Assembly: GCA_904380375.1 (NCBI GenBank)
Contig: CAJFID010000036.1
Coordinates: forward strand, 1 to 22,623
Direction: 5' to 3'
From: Avimonas intestinalis
GTDB lineage: Bacteria > Bacillota > Clostridia > Oscillospirales > Acutalibacteraceae
Length of the DNA stretch: 22,623 nt
The position numbers and the translations under genes were made by a program. Positions 1 through 8,120 of this stretch are shown here, piece by piece. Within the stretch, counting starts at the first letter, position 1; each line of letters begins with the position of its first letter. The notes beneath the pieces were generated by a model. That model was not told the DNA's origin. It ran no database searches and saw only the letters and a program-made list of their open reading frames with translations.

Positions 1-160
1 ACCCGCTTCTTCATACACTTCCCAAGCAACCGCATCCTCGGCTCGTTCTCCCCTTGCCGCAAGATGCAAAAGAAGCCGGCTGCTTTACAGCAATCGACTG
101 CTTTCGACACTGTAAGGGTGATACCAAAAAGATCGGCTTAAGCGCGGGTCGACCATTGGA
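1..160. other. Unassigned left edge; possible gene end or fragment
   Basis: No gene can be identified here. Plus frame 1 is open from the window edge to a TAA at 139-141 (46 residues, rich in Lys/Arg and Ser). On the minus strand a short frame reading AEDAVAWEVYEEAG near the edge looks more protein-like and could be the start of a gene running off the window. Positions 75-82 and 110-117 form an imperfect inverted repeat (CTTTACAG / CTGTAAGG). None of these is strong enough to call. Confidence 0.2.
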
Positions 161-162
161 AC

Positions 163-203
163 AAAAGAAAAACCTGCGGTGCGCGACTTGCCCACCGCAG
201 GTT
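163..203 (-). terminator. Rho-independent terminator of tRNA-Leu
   Basis: A perfect 10-bp stem (AACCTGCGGT at 171-180 pairing with ACCGCAGGTT at 194-203) with a 13-nt loop is followed on the minus strand by a T-rich run (163-170). It begins immediately after the CCA end of the tRNA, so it should end the tRNA transcript. Confidence 0.9.
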
Positions 204-287
204 TGGTGCGAGCAACGGGACTTGAACCCGTACGTCATAAACACACGCCCCTCAAACGTGCCTGTCTGCCAGTTCCAGCATGCTCGC
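204..287 (-). tRNA. tRNA-Leu (anticodon GAG)
   Basis: This 84-nt tRNA lies on the minus strand with the CCA end encoded (204-206) and discriminator A at 207. The acceptor stem is GCGAGCA paired with TGCTCGC (281-287 with 208-214). The anticodon arm is CACGT-TTGAGGG-GCGTG, placing GAG at positions 34-36, which reads CUC/CUU leucine codons. The T arm is ACGGG-TTCAAGT-CCCGT. A long variable arm between the anticodon and T arms fits the class II leucine tRNAs. It has its own promoter upstream and terminator downstream. Confidence 0.95.
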
Positions 288-336
288 CTATTCCTTTTTG
301 CCCGCAGAGGCCGCTGCCCTGCGGAACGCATGTGCT

Positions 337-365
337 ATTATACCACCGCAGCGCGGTCCTGTCAA
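337..365 (-). promoter_or_regulatory. Consensus sigma-A promoter of tRNA-Leu
   Basis: On the minus strand a perfect -35 TTGACA (360-365) and a perfect -10 TATAAT (337-342) are separated by exactly 17 nt, with an extended -10 TG. The expected start is near 330, giving a leader of about 40 nt that contains a CCGCAG/CTGCGG inverted repeat (302-324), removed when the tRNA is processed. This is the strongest promoter by sequence in the window, as expected for a stable RNA gene. Confidence 0.9.
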
Positions 366-388
366 CCGCAAATTCCCACACTTTCGGG

Positions 389-607
389 TTATTTTCTTTT
401 CCTCAGCTTCTGCTGAAGGCGGCGGACGGCCTCCCGGCGGCGTTCGGTTTCCTGCGGCGCGAAGCGGTACGCCTTCCCCTCCCGGGTGAACACGTCGCCG
501 GTTTTGACCTCAGAGGGCAGGAGGGCGCGGGGGACAAGAACCCGGTTTTCCTCATCGTCCTCAAGTACGGCGGTATCCTTCTCAAAATGCTCAAAGGAAT
601 AATACAT
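389..607 (-). CDS. DUF3006-type small protein
   Basis: A 72-aa acidic/basic protein starting MYYSFEHFEKD, with the pattern of DUF3006 proteins: an N-terminal strand, an acidic 'AVLEDDEEN' turn, a 'VPRALLP' segment, then 'GDVF' and a basic helical tail (RRREAVRRLQQKLRKRK). The frame stays open upstream to 826, but the ATG at 607 has the sequence AGGAAGAGGGG about 8 nt before it and gives the length expected of this family, so I start there. It lies 34 nt downstream of the metallo-beta-lactamase-fold gene, a common pairing for DUF3006, and is probably co-transcribed. Its biochemical role is unknown. No clear terminator follows before the tRNA promoter. Confidence 0.75.
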   Translation of the reverse strand: MYYSFEHFEKDTAVLEDDEENRVLVPRALLPSEVKTGDVFTREGKAYRFAPQETERRREAVRRLQQKLRKRK

Positions 608-641
608 CCGATAGCCCCTCTTCCTGCGGCCGTGCCCAGCC

Positions 642-1580
642 CTATTTTTCGGTGGCGACGGCGATGGTTTCCCCGTCGCAGGTAATGTCGATATCGCCGT
701 CCAGGTCGCTGCGGTAAACCTGAACGCCGTATTCCTCAAGGGTTTCCAGCGTCTCCGGGGAAGGATGCCCGTGCGGGTTATCCGCCCCGCAGGTGATCGC
801 GGCGTAAGTGGGCCGGACGGCGGCAATCAACGCCGGCTGGGAGGAGGAGTCGCTTCCATGGTGCCCCACTTTGATAAAATCCGCGCGCAGGTCGGCGCCG
901 CTGGCCAACAGGGCGTCCTCCGCCTGCGTTTCCGCGTCGCCCATGAACAAAAAGCCGCAGGAGCCGAAGTCTACCCGGCAGACCACCGACATCTCGTTGG
1001 TATCCTCAAAGGTACCAGCCGGGCCGAGGACTGACAGCGTGGCCCCGCCGAGCGGGTAGCTCTCTCCCGGCTCCGCCTCGGTGATTTCCAGGCCCTGCGC
1101 GTCTAAGGCGTCCAGCAGCTTGAGATAGGTTTTGGTGGTAGGGGCCGCATCCTCCGGCATGGTCGCCATGAGAAAGGTGCCAATGGGGAAGGTGCTGACC
1201 ACCTCATCCATCCCGCCGATATGGTCGGCGTCGGCATGGGTGGCAATCACGTAATCCAACCGGGCGATCCCCTGGGAATGGAGGTAGGCGACTACGGCAT
1301 CGGCGCTTTGGTTTTCCGCCGCGTCAATGAGAAGGGACTGCCCGTCCTTGGTCACCAGGATGGAATCGGCGTTTCCCACGTCCAGGATATGGATCCGCAG
1401 CTCGCCGCCGGTCGCTTCGGCGGAGCCGGGCAGATCGAGCGCTTTGATGATTTGGTCCCCGTACCGGGAGAGGGCGGCCGCCCCGCCGGCCAAGGCCAGC
1501 ACAACGGCGCAGACCAGGGAAACTAGCTTTTGTGCGCGGGTTAATGAAAGCTTTTTGCGGGAACGGCGGCGTCTGGCCAT
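642..1580 (-). CDS. Membrane-anchored ComEC/Rec2-like metallo-beta-lactamase-fold hydrolase
   Basis: This 312-aa protein has a very basic start (MARRRRSRKK) and one hydrophobic segment at about residues 17-37, which suggests a signal anchor with the catalytic domain outside the membrane. The rest is an MBL fold of the type at the C terminus of ComEC: 'ILDVGNADSILV' at 65-76, the metal motif HADADH at 115-120, FMGD at 212-215, GHHGSDSS at 239-246, and a final 'HGHPSPETL' around 270-278. It lacks the large competence membrane domain, so it is a stand-alone ComEC-like hydrolase and not the DNA channel. Its substrate is unknown; phosphodiester/nuclease activity is a family-based guess. It lies 24 nt after ygiQ and 34 nt before the DUF3006 gene, so all three look like one operon. 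Confidence 0.85.
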   Translation of the reverse strand: MARRRRSRKKLSLTRAQKLVSLVCAVVLALAGGAAALSRYGDQIIKALDLPGSAEATGGELRIHILDVGNADSILVTKDGQSLLIDAAENQSADAVVAYLHSQGIARLDYVIATHADADHIGGMDEVVSTFPIGTFLMATMPEDAAPTTKTYLKLLDALDAQGLEITEAEPGESYPLGGATLSVLGPAGTFEDTNEMSVVCRVDFGSCGFLFMGDAETQAEDALLASGADLRADFIKVGHHGSDSSSQPALIAAVRPTYAAITCGADNPHGHPSPETLETLEEYGVQVYRSDLDGDIDITCDGETIAVATEK

Positions 1581-1604
1581 GGAGGGACCTGCCTTTCTGC
1601 GGGA

Positions 1605-3650
1605 TTAGCCGCGTGACGGAGGGCGCTTTCGGCGGGAGGGAGAGGGCTTATGCGCGGTATTTCCGGCGGAGGAAGGGGCCTTGCCCGCCGGCTTCCCGCC
1701 GTCCTCTTGGAAATAGGGCCGGGCGGCCTTACCCCGGCGGTTCCGGCTGTCCCGTCCGCCGCGGCCCCCGGCCTGCCCCGCGTAGGGGGAGGCTCCGCCC
1801 TGCCGGCCCTTCCCGGCGGAACCCGCCGCGCTGCGGGAAGGGGCTTGTCCTGCGCGCCCGCCGGGGACGGGGCCGCGGAGAAGGCAGTCCGGGCCGTTCC
1901 CGATCAGATCGGTGCGGCCGGCGGCCTTGAGTGCCGCCAGGACGGTATCCCGGTTTTCCGGCCGGAAATACTGCAAAAGCGCCCGCTGCTGCGCCTTTTC
2001 CTTCGGCGTGCGGGGGACGTAGACCTCCTTCAGCGTATAGGGATCCAGCCCAGTGTAAAACATGCAGGTGGAGACGGTGCCGGGGGTGGGGTAGAAGTCC
2101 TGCACCTGCTCGGGATGCAGGCCCTCCCGCTTCAAAAAGACAGCGAGCTCGACCGCGTCCCGCAGCGTGCTGCCGGGGTGGGAGGACATCAGGTAGGGGA
2201 CAAGGTACTGCTTTTTGCCCATGCTTTTGGTCAGCTCGTAAAACCGCTTTTGGAACCGTTTGTAGACGGCGATCGGCGGCTTGCCCATGCACTCCAGCAC
2301 CGGCGCGGAGCAATGCTCCGGCGCGACCTTGAGCTGCCCGCTGACATGGTGCTCCACCAGTTCCTTGAAAAAGGCCTCGTTTTTATCCAGCATCAGGTAG
2401 TCGAACCGGATGCCGGAGCGGATGAACACCTTTTTAATGTCCGGCAGCCCCCGCAGGCGGCGGAGCATGTGCAGGTACTCGCTGTGGTCCACTTGCAAGG
2501 CGGGGCAGGGCTTGGGCGCCAGGCATTTTTTGCCTTTGCACAGCCCCTTGGTCAGCTGTCCCTTACAGGAGGGGTGGCGGAAATTGGCGGTGGGGCCACC
2601 CACGTCGTGGATGTAGCCCTTGAAGCCGGGCATCCTGGCAATGGTTTGCGCCTCCCGCACCACCGAATCCTCGCTGCGGCAGGTGATCTGCCGCCCCTGG
2701 TGATAGGCCAGGGAGCAGAAGTTGCAGGCCCCAAAGCAGCCCCGGTTGTGGGTGATCGAAAACTGCACCTCTTCAATCCCCGGCACCCCGCCGAGCGGCT
2801 CATAGGAGGGATGGTAGGCCCGCATGTAGGGCAGTTCGTACACCGCGTCGAATTCCGGGGTGGACAGGGGCGGCATCGGCGGGTTCTGCACCACGATGAT
2901 GTCCCCGTGCCGCTGGATGACGGTCTTGCCCCGCACCGCGTCCTGCTCGTCCTGCTGGATGCGGCAGGAGACGGCGTACTGCCGTTTATCGGCCGCGGCC
3001 AGCTCGTACCGCGGGCATTCCGCGCAGGGGCGGGGGGAGTATTCCCGCACCGGCACCGCGAAGCAGGTGCCCCGGATGTCGGTGATCGCCGAAACCGGCT
3101 CCCCGGCCGCCAGCCGCCGGGCAATCTCCACATTCTGTTTTTCGCCCATGCCGAACACCAGCAGGTCGGCCCCGGCGTCAAGCAGGATGGAAGGGCGCAC
3201 CCGGTCGTCCCAGTAATCGTAATGGGCGAAGCGGCGCAGGGAGGCCTCAAGCCCGCCGATGATTATGGGGATATCGGGATAAACCTCCCGGATCTGCCGG
3301 CAGTAGACGATGGTGGCGCGGTCGGGCCGCCGCCCCGCCTTGCCGCCGGGGGAATAGGCATCGTCGCTGCGCTTGCGCTTGGCGGCGGTGTAGTGGGCGA
3401 CCATGGAGTCAATGTTCCCGCCGGTGACGAAAAAACCGAGGCGGGGCCGGCCGAAGCGGGTGAAATCCGCCGCGCTCTGCGGCTGGGCAAGTACGCAGAC
3501 CGAAAAGCCCGCCGCCTCCAGCACGCGGGAGATGATGGCGATGCCGAAGCTGGGATGGTCGACATAGGCGTCCCCGGTCACGGCGACGATGTCGGGCGCG
3601 TCCCAGCCGCGTTCCCGCATTTCCTGGGGGGTGATGGGCAGAAAAGGCAT
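1605..3650 (-). CDS. ygiQ: YgiQ family radical SAM protein
   Basis: A 681-aa protein with the hallmarks of the YgiQ (UPF0313) family: N-terminal 'PDIVAVTGDAYVDHPSFG', then 'GGLEASLRRFAHYDYWDD' at about 132-149, and the radical SAM [4Fe-4S] motif C305-x3-C309-x2-C312 inside 'HNRGCFGACNFCS'. The C-terminal DUF3362-like region includes 'FYPTPGT'. Further cysteine-rich stretches are seen at about 209-212 and past residue 360. The last ~85 residues are a low-complexity Gly/Arg/Lys/Pro-rich tail, a usual feature of this family. The reaction is unknown. The start at 3650 has AAGGAGG about 9 nt upstream. It follows malQ after 65 nt and leads into the MBL-fold gene. Confidence 0.92.
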   Translation of the reverse strand: MPFLPITPQEMRERGWDAPDIVAVTGDAYVDHPSFGIAIISRVLEAAGFSVCVLAQPQSAADFTRFGRPRLGFFVTGGNIDSMVAHYTAAKRKRSDDAYSPGGKAGRRPDRATIVYCRQIREVYPDIPIIIGGLEASLRRFAHYDYWDDRVRPSILLDAGADLLVFGMGEKQNVEIARRLAAGEPVSAITDIRGTCFAVPVREYSPRPCAECPRYELAAADKRQYAVSCRIQQDEQDAVRGKTVIQRHGDIIVVQNPPMPPLSTPEFDAVYELPYMRAYHPSYEPLGGVPGIEEVQFSITHNRGCFGACNFCSLAYHQGRQITCRSEDSVVREAQTIARMPGFKGYIHDVGGPTANFRHPSCKGQLTKGLCKGKKCLAPKPCPALQVDHSEYLHMLRRLRGLPDIKKVFIRSGIRFDYLMLDKNEAFFKELVEHHVSGQLKVAPEHCSAPVLECMGKPPIAVYKRFQKRFYELTKSMGKKQYLVPYLMSSHPGSTLRDAVELAVFLKREGLHPEQVQDFYPTPGTVSTCMFYTGLDPYTLKEVYVPRTPKEKAQQRALLQYFRPENRDTVLAALKAAGRTDLIGNGPDCLLRGPVPGGRAGQAPSRSAAGSAGKGRQGGASPYAGQAGGRGGRDSRNRRGKAARPYFQEDGGKPAGKAPSSAGNTAHKPSPSRRKRPPSRG

Positions 3651-3674
3651 TCCGGCCGCCTCCTTCGTCAGACA

Positions 3675-3710
3675 GGCCGGGAGGGCGCCGCGCGGCGCCC
3701 CTTCCCGGCC
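3675..3710. repeat. Strong GC-rich intergenic hairpin between malQ and ygiQ
   Basis: A 36-nt inverted repeat: GGCCGGGA at the left end pairs with TCCCGGCC at the right, and inside it GGCGCC repeats fold on each other. There is no T run on either side, so it does not look like a classic terminator. It may be an mRNA-stabilising or processing hairpin between two co-transcribed genes. Confidence 0.6.
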
Positions 3711-3715
3711 GGTGG

Positions 3716-5284
3716 TTATTCCTGCTTGGCGCTTGGCGGCTGTGCGGGGGAGAGGAAGACGTTTTCCCCGTCCCGCCGGTACAGGCGGTTGATCTCCCGG
3801 AAATACGCCTTGTCTATGCCGTCCAGCGTCTCTTTGGCGGCGCGGACCCGCCAGTTGCTTTCCGGCACGCCGGGGATGTTCATCCGCGCGTCGCTGCCGA
3901 ACCCGCAGAGGTCCTGGAACGCGATGACCGCCGTATGGGCGGCGGAGCGCCAGACCGTTTCAATGATCTTGCGGCAGGAGGGGCTGCAATAGCCGCCCTG
4001 CCCCCAATTATCCCCCTCAAACCCGCAGTACCGCAGGGCAAAGGCGCGTTCCTCCGGCTTGGCCTCCCACAGCCAGCCCAGCAGGGTGTTGTTGTCGTGG
4101 GTGCCGATATAGGCCAGGCAGTGGAAGGGGTAATTGTGGGGCAGATGGGTGCTGTCCCCATTTGGGTCAAAGCCGAACTGGACCACCCGCATCCCGGGGA
4201 AGCCGGTCGATTCCAGCAGCGCAGTCACGTCGTCGCCAAAGACGCCGAGGTCCTCCGCCACAATGGCCGGGTCGGGATAGGCGGCCTCCACCGCGTCAAA
4301 CAGCGCCTGGCCGGGGCCCTGTTCCCAGGCCCCCTCCTTGGCGGTTTTGGCCTCCGCCGGCACCGCCCAGTAGGAGGCAAGCCCGCGGAAATGGTCGATC
4401 CGCACCCGGTCGTAGATTCCCAGCGCGGCGTCGATGCGCCCCACCCACCAGCGGTAGCCGTCCCGCTTCATCGCATCCCAGTCGTACAGCGGGTTCCCCC
4501 ACAGCTGCCCGTCCTGGGAAAAATAATCGGGCGGCACGCCGGCCACCTTGCTTGGCCGGCGGGTGGCGGGGTCGATCTGGAACAGCCCGGTATGGGCCCA
4601 GACGTCCGCGCTGTCCAGCGCGACATAAACCGGCATATCCCCCAGCACGCCGATCCCACGCTGCCGGGCGTATCGGTGGATCTCCTCCCACTCGGTGAAA
4701 AACAGGTACTGGGTAAAATCCCAAAACGCGGTTTCCGCCGCATAGGCGGCGGCGTTTTCCCGGCAGCGGGCATAATCGGCGCATTCGTCCGGCCATTCCC
4801 ACCAGGGCTTTTGGCCGTTGGCTTCTTTCACCGCCATATACAGGGAAAAATCCGGCAGCCATTCCCGCCCGCGGGCAAAGGCGGCGACCTCTTCGCGCAG
4901 CGCGCTGCCGGCGCGGGAGAAGGCTGTCCGCAGCAGCGAAAGCCGCCGCTCCTTGGCAAAATCGTAGGCGGCGGTGTAGGGGGTGCCGTCCCAGCGGTTG
5001 GAAGCCTCCTCCTGCTCGGTAATCAGGCCGCGGCGCAGCAGGTCGCGCGGGTCGATATACAGGATATTGCCGGCAAAGGCGCTGGGGCTGGTGTAGGGGG
5101 AATTCATGCTGTCCAGGGGGCTGAAGGGCAGCACCTGCCACCAGCGGAAGCGCATCTCCCCCAGCATATCCAGAAAATCCTTCGCTTCCTGGCCGAATAC
5201 CCCGATGCCGTAGGGGCCGGGCAGGCTGGAGATATTGCACAGCACGCCGGCCGTGCGGGTTTCCGTCCTTGTTTCTTTTTTCAC
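3716..5284 (-). CDS. malQ: 4-alpha-glucanotransferase (amylomaltase, GH77)
   Basis: MalQ transfers alpha-1,4-glucan segments between maltodextrins (cytoplasmic glycogen/maltodextrin metabolism). Family landmarks are plain: 'SSLPGPYGIGVFG' near the N terminus, 'WWQVLPFSPLD..NSPYTSPSAFAGN', 'DMPVYVALDSADVW', the nucleophile Asp in 'RVRIDHFRG', the acid/base Glu in 'VAEDLGVF', and the third carboxylate in 'GTHDNNT'. These are residues 300, 347 and 400 when counted from the ATG at 5293. That ATG abuts the SD (AGGAGG at 5294-5299) with no spacer, whereas GTG at 5284, codon 4 of the same frame, has a 9-nt spacer; I therefore choose GTG (522 aa). The length is normal for GH77. No other maltodextrin gene is nearby. 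Confidence 0.93.
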   Translation of the reverse strand: MKKETRTETRTAGVLCNISSLPGPYGIGVFGQEAKDFLDMLGEMRFRWWQVLPFSPLDSMNSPYTSPSAFAGNILYIDPRDLLRRGLITEQEEASNRWDGTPYTAAYDFAKERRLSLLRTAFSRAGSALREEVAAFARGREWLPDFSLYMAVKEANGQKPWWEWPDECADYARCRENAAAYAAETAFWDFTQYLFFTEWEEIHRYARQRGIGVLGDMPVYVALDSADVWAHTGLFQIDPATRRPSKVAGVPPDYFSQDGQLWGNPLYDWDAMKRDGYRWWVGRIDAALGIYDRVRIDHFRGLASYWAVPAEAKTAKEGAWEQGPGQALFDAVEAAYPDPAIVAEDLGVFGDDVTALLESTGFPGMRVVQFGFDPNGDSTHLPHNYPFHCLAYIGTHDNNTLLGWLWEAKPEERAFALRYCGFEGDNWGQGGYCSPSCRKIIETVWRSAAHTAVIAFQDLCGFGSDARMNIPGVPESNWRVRAAKETLDGIDKAYFREINRLYRRDGENVFLSPAQPPSAKQE

Positions 5285-5398
5285 AGCGGGCATCCTCCTT
5301 TCGGTTGCGGGGAGATTGGGGAGGGGGCGCGGAACACCCCGGTATCCATATATGCCGGTTCCGGGGGAGCGATGTCCGGAGCGGCCAGCCCGCGCGCT

Positions 5399-7927
5399 CT
5401 ATTCGGCGTCCGGGTTGTTCATGGTCATCTCAATCCACTGCTGGCGGGTGATCAGCACCTGCCGGGGCTTGCTGCCCTCCGAGGGGCCGATATAGCCTTT
5501 CTGCTCCATTTCGTCGATCAGCCGGCCCGCCCGGGCGTAGCCGATCCGCAGGCGACGCTGGAGCATGCTGGTGGATACGCTGCCCGATTCGACCGCGATT
5601 TCAAGGGCCTGGGGAAGCATATCGTCCCCGTCCCCATCCGAAAGCTCCTCCCCGCCGGCGGAGGCTTTGCCCCCGCCCTTGCCGGCCGCGGCGGCCTGGC
5701 GGTCGATTTCCTCAATCACCTTGTCGTCATACTCGTGCTCTTCGGAGCTCTTGAGGTACTGCACCACCGACTCCACTTCCTGGTTCGTGACAAAGCAGCC
5801 CTGCACCCGCATCGGCTTGGGCAGGCCGACCGGCATAAAGAGCATGTCGCCCTTGCCCAGCAGCTTTTCCGCGCCGCCGGTGTCCAGGATGGTGCGGGAG
5901 TCCACGCTCGACGCCACGGTGAGCGCCAGGCGGGAAGGGATGTTGGCCTTGATCAGGCCGGTGATGACGTCCACCGACGGGCGCTGGGTCGCGATGACCA
6001 GATGCATCCCGGCGGCGCGGGCCATCTGCGCCAGGCGGATGATCGCGTCCTCGACCTCGCTGGCGGCGGCCATCATCAGGTCGGCCAGCTCGTCAATGAC
6101 GATGAGGATCAGCGGCATGGGCTGGAGGGTTTCGCTCTTTTTGGCCAGCTCGTTGTAGGAGGCCAGGTCGCGCACGTTGTTCTCGGCAAAAATTTTGTAG
6201 CGGTTGAGCATCTCGGTCACGGCCCAGCCCAGCGCGCCGGCCGCCTTGCGCGGGTCGGTGACCACCGGGACCAGCAGATGGGGGATGCCGTTGTACACCC
6301 CGAATTCCACCTGCTTGGGGTCGATCAGCAGCATCCGCACGTCCTTGGGCGAGGCGCGGTAGAGCACGCTCTGGATCATCGAATTGGTGCAGACCGATTT
6401 GCCGGAGCCGGTGGTGCCGGCGATCAGCAGGTGGGGCATCTTGGCCAGGTCGGCCAGCACGATGCCGCCGCTGATGTCCTTGCCCAAAGCCACGGTCAAT
6501 TTGCTTTTGGCCTTGGAGAACTCGGTCGAATCGATCAGCTCCCGCAGGCAGACGGTCCCGCGGGTTTTGTTCGGCACCTCGATCCCGACGGCGGCCTTGC
6601 CGGGGATGGGCGCCTCAATCCGCACGCCGGTGGCGGCGAGCCGCAGGGCGATATCGTCCGCTAGGCCGGTGATCCGGCTGATCTTTACCCCGGCGCTCGG
6701 CTCCAGCTCGTACCGGGTAACGGCCGGGCCGCGGGAAACCGCCACCACGCGGGTGTTGATCCCGAAATCCTTCAAGGTTTTCACCAGCAGCTCGGCGTTG
6801 TTCTGCTGCTCCGCCGCAGCGGAAATGTCGTCAAAGGGGCGCGGCTCGTCAAGGAGGGCGATGGGCGGGTAATGGTAGTCGTCGCCCGGACGGGCGGCCT
6901 CCGCCTTGGATGGGCCGGGCGCCGGCTCTCTGGCGTCCCCGCCTCCGGCCGGCCCCTCTGCCTTCTGCGCCGGGCCGGCTCCCGCGTCCTCCCCCAGCGG
7001 GAAGGGCACGGGCGGATGCCCGGCAATGTCGTCCAACGCGATATCAAGCGTGCTTGGCAGCTTCTCCGCCGGCAGGATGCCGGCGGACTCCGGCTCCTCC
7101 TGCAGCTCGCGGGCCGCGCGGCCGAGCGCCTCAAGCTTTTCATTTTTCGGCGGTGCAGCGGGGCTGCGCACCGGATGGGCGGGGAGCGTGTCCTCCTCCG
7201 CTTCCTCCGCGTCGTAGCCATCGCCCATGTCGATGTCGATGACCGGCGAGCCGCGCCGCCGCTCCTGCCCGGCGATCATGGCGGTTTCAATGCTTTCCTT
7301 GGCCTTTTTCACCGGGGTGGAGGCCGCCCGGAGGACCGCTGCCACCGTCGTCCCGGTCACCAGCATCAGGAACACCGCGATCAGCAGCAGGATGATGATC
7401 TTGGCCCCGACATCGGTAAAAAAGTATTCCAGCGGGTAGCCGAGCAGCACCCCCATCACCCCGCCGCCGCGGTTGGCCTTCCCGGCGGTATAGCCCAGCC
7501 CGATGGCGGCAAAATAGTTGGTGGTGATGTCAAAGGAGAAAACATGGATGGCGCTGGCGATCATCGTGATCAAGCTGACGCACTGCCACATTTTCCCGCT
7601 GACGCTGCCCACCGGCTTATCCAGCGCGATAATCACCGCTATGTAAACCATCAGCACCGGCAGGATGTAGGCGCAAATCCCGAACAGGCCGAGCAGAAAG
7701 CGGTGCAGCACGCCCCATAGGCTGCCGCCGGGGATGATGACCATGCAGAACAGTAGGATGGCCGCTGCGAATATCAGCACCGAGGCCGTCTGCCGGCGGG
7801 CCTTTACCACGGTGTTGCCCTTGCTCTGCCCGTCGGTGGTTTTTTCCTTGGCCGTTTTTTTCGCCATTGACGCCGGCCGGTTCGGCACCTTTTTCTTGGG
7901 TGCGGGCTTCTTTTTGGATGCGGGCAT
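5399..7927 (-). CDS. spoIIIE: DNA translocase FtsK/SpoIIIE
   Basis: An ATP-driven double-stranded DNA pump at the division or sporulation septum. Reading from the N terminus: a Lys/Pro-rich cytoplasmic start, hydrophobic membrane segments at about 48-65, 77-102, 114-132 and 176-197, a long acidic/Pro-rich linker (about 215-370), then the motor domain with Walker A AGTTGSGKS at about 503-511 and Walker B 'LILIVIDELADLMM', and a C-terminal winged-helix gamma domain ('ALEIAVESGSVSTSMLQRRL') that reads orientation sequences. The frame extends to a GTG at 7981, but the ATG at 7927 has GGGAG 8 nt upstream and a typical MPASKKKP start, giving 842 aa. The tepA gene lies upstream, as in Bacillus subtilis (tepA-ylzJ-spoIIIE), so I favour SpoIIIE, though a general FtsK role is equally compatible. 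Confidence 0.93.
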   Translation of the reverse strand: MPASKKKPAPKKKVPNRPASMAKKTAKEKTTDGQSKGNTVVKARRQTASVLIFAAAILLFCMVIIPGGSLWGVLHRFLLGLFGICAYILPVLMVYIAVIIALDKPVGSVSGKMWQCVSLITMIASAIHVFSFDITTNYFAAIGLGYTAGKANRGGGVMGVLLGYPLEYFFTDVGAKIIILLLIAVFLMLVTGTTVAAVLRAASTPVKKAKESIETAMIAGQERRRGSPVIDIDMGDGYDAEEAEEDTLPAHPVRSPAAPPKNEKLEALGRAARELQEEPESAGILPAEKLPSTLDIALDDIAGHPPVPFPLGEDAGAGPAQKAEGPAGGGDAREPAPGPSKAEAARPGDDYHYPPIALLDEPRPFDDISAAAEQQNNAELLVKTLKDFGINTRVVAVSRGPAVTRYELEPSAGVKISRITGLADDIALRLAATGVRIEAPIPGKAAVGIEVPNKTRGTVCLRELIDSTEFSKAKSKLTVALGKDISGGIVLADLAKMPHLLIAGTTGSGKSVCTNSMIQSVLYRASPKDVRMLLIDPKQVEFGVYNGIPHLLVPVVTDPRKAAGALGWAVTEMLNRYKIFAENNVRDLASYNELAKKSETLQPMPLILIVIDELADLMMAAASEVEDAIIRLAQMARAAGMHLVIATQRPSVDVITGLIKANIPSRLALTVASSVDSRTILDTGGAEKLLGKGDMLFMPVGLPKPMRVQGCFVTNQEVESVVQYLKSSEEHEYDDKVIEEIDRQAAAAGKGGGKASAGGEELSDGDGDDMLPQALEIAVESGSVSTSMLQRRLRIGYARAGRLIDEMEQKGYIGPSEGSKPRQVLITRQQWIEMTMNNPDAE

Positions 7928-8021
7928 GGCTTTCACTCCCAGTTCCGATTTATGCGTGGGACAGGACAACAGCCGCGGCACGGGAGGTGCGGCGGCTCCT
8001 TTCGTCGTTTCGGTTTATGTA

Positions 8022-8037
8022 GCCGGGCGCGCCCGGC
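8022..8037. repeat. 16-bp perfect palindrome in the tepA-spoIIIE spacer
   Basis: GCCGGGCGCGCCCGGC is self-complementary. It sits in the 193-nt spacer between tepA and spoIIIE, where no convincing small gene (such as a ylzJ homologue) or promoter was found. An AAAGGAG at about 8000 has no properly spaced start codon. Confidence 0.45.
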
Positions 8038-8120
8038 CGGTGGCCGCCCATGTACCCGGCGCCGTGCGCGGGAAGGGAGGCAGGAAGATAGCGGGAAGAT
8101 AAAAACGGCAAAGCGGGCAC

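Noticed and set aside
11..331. Open frames across the tRNA on both strands
   Set aside because: They contain the translated tRNA-Leu and its terminator; typical false genes.
1650..3992. 780-codon open frame on the plus strand
   Set aside because: It lies antisense to ygiQ and part of malQ, is rich in Gly/Arg/His/Pro and matches nothing; it arises from the high GC of third codon positions.
3935..6664. 909-codon open frame on the plus strand
   Set aside because: Antisense shadow of malQ and spoIIIE, low-complexity composition, no SD.
7928..7981. 18-residue upstream extension of SpoIIIE from a GTG
   Set aside because: Poor spacing to the nearest SD (14 nt), whereas the internal ATG has a good SD and a typical Lys-rich start.
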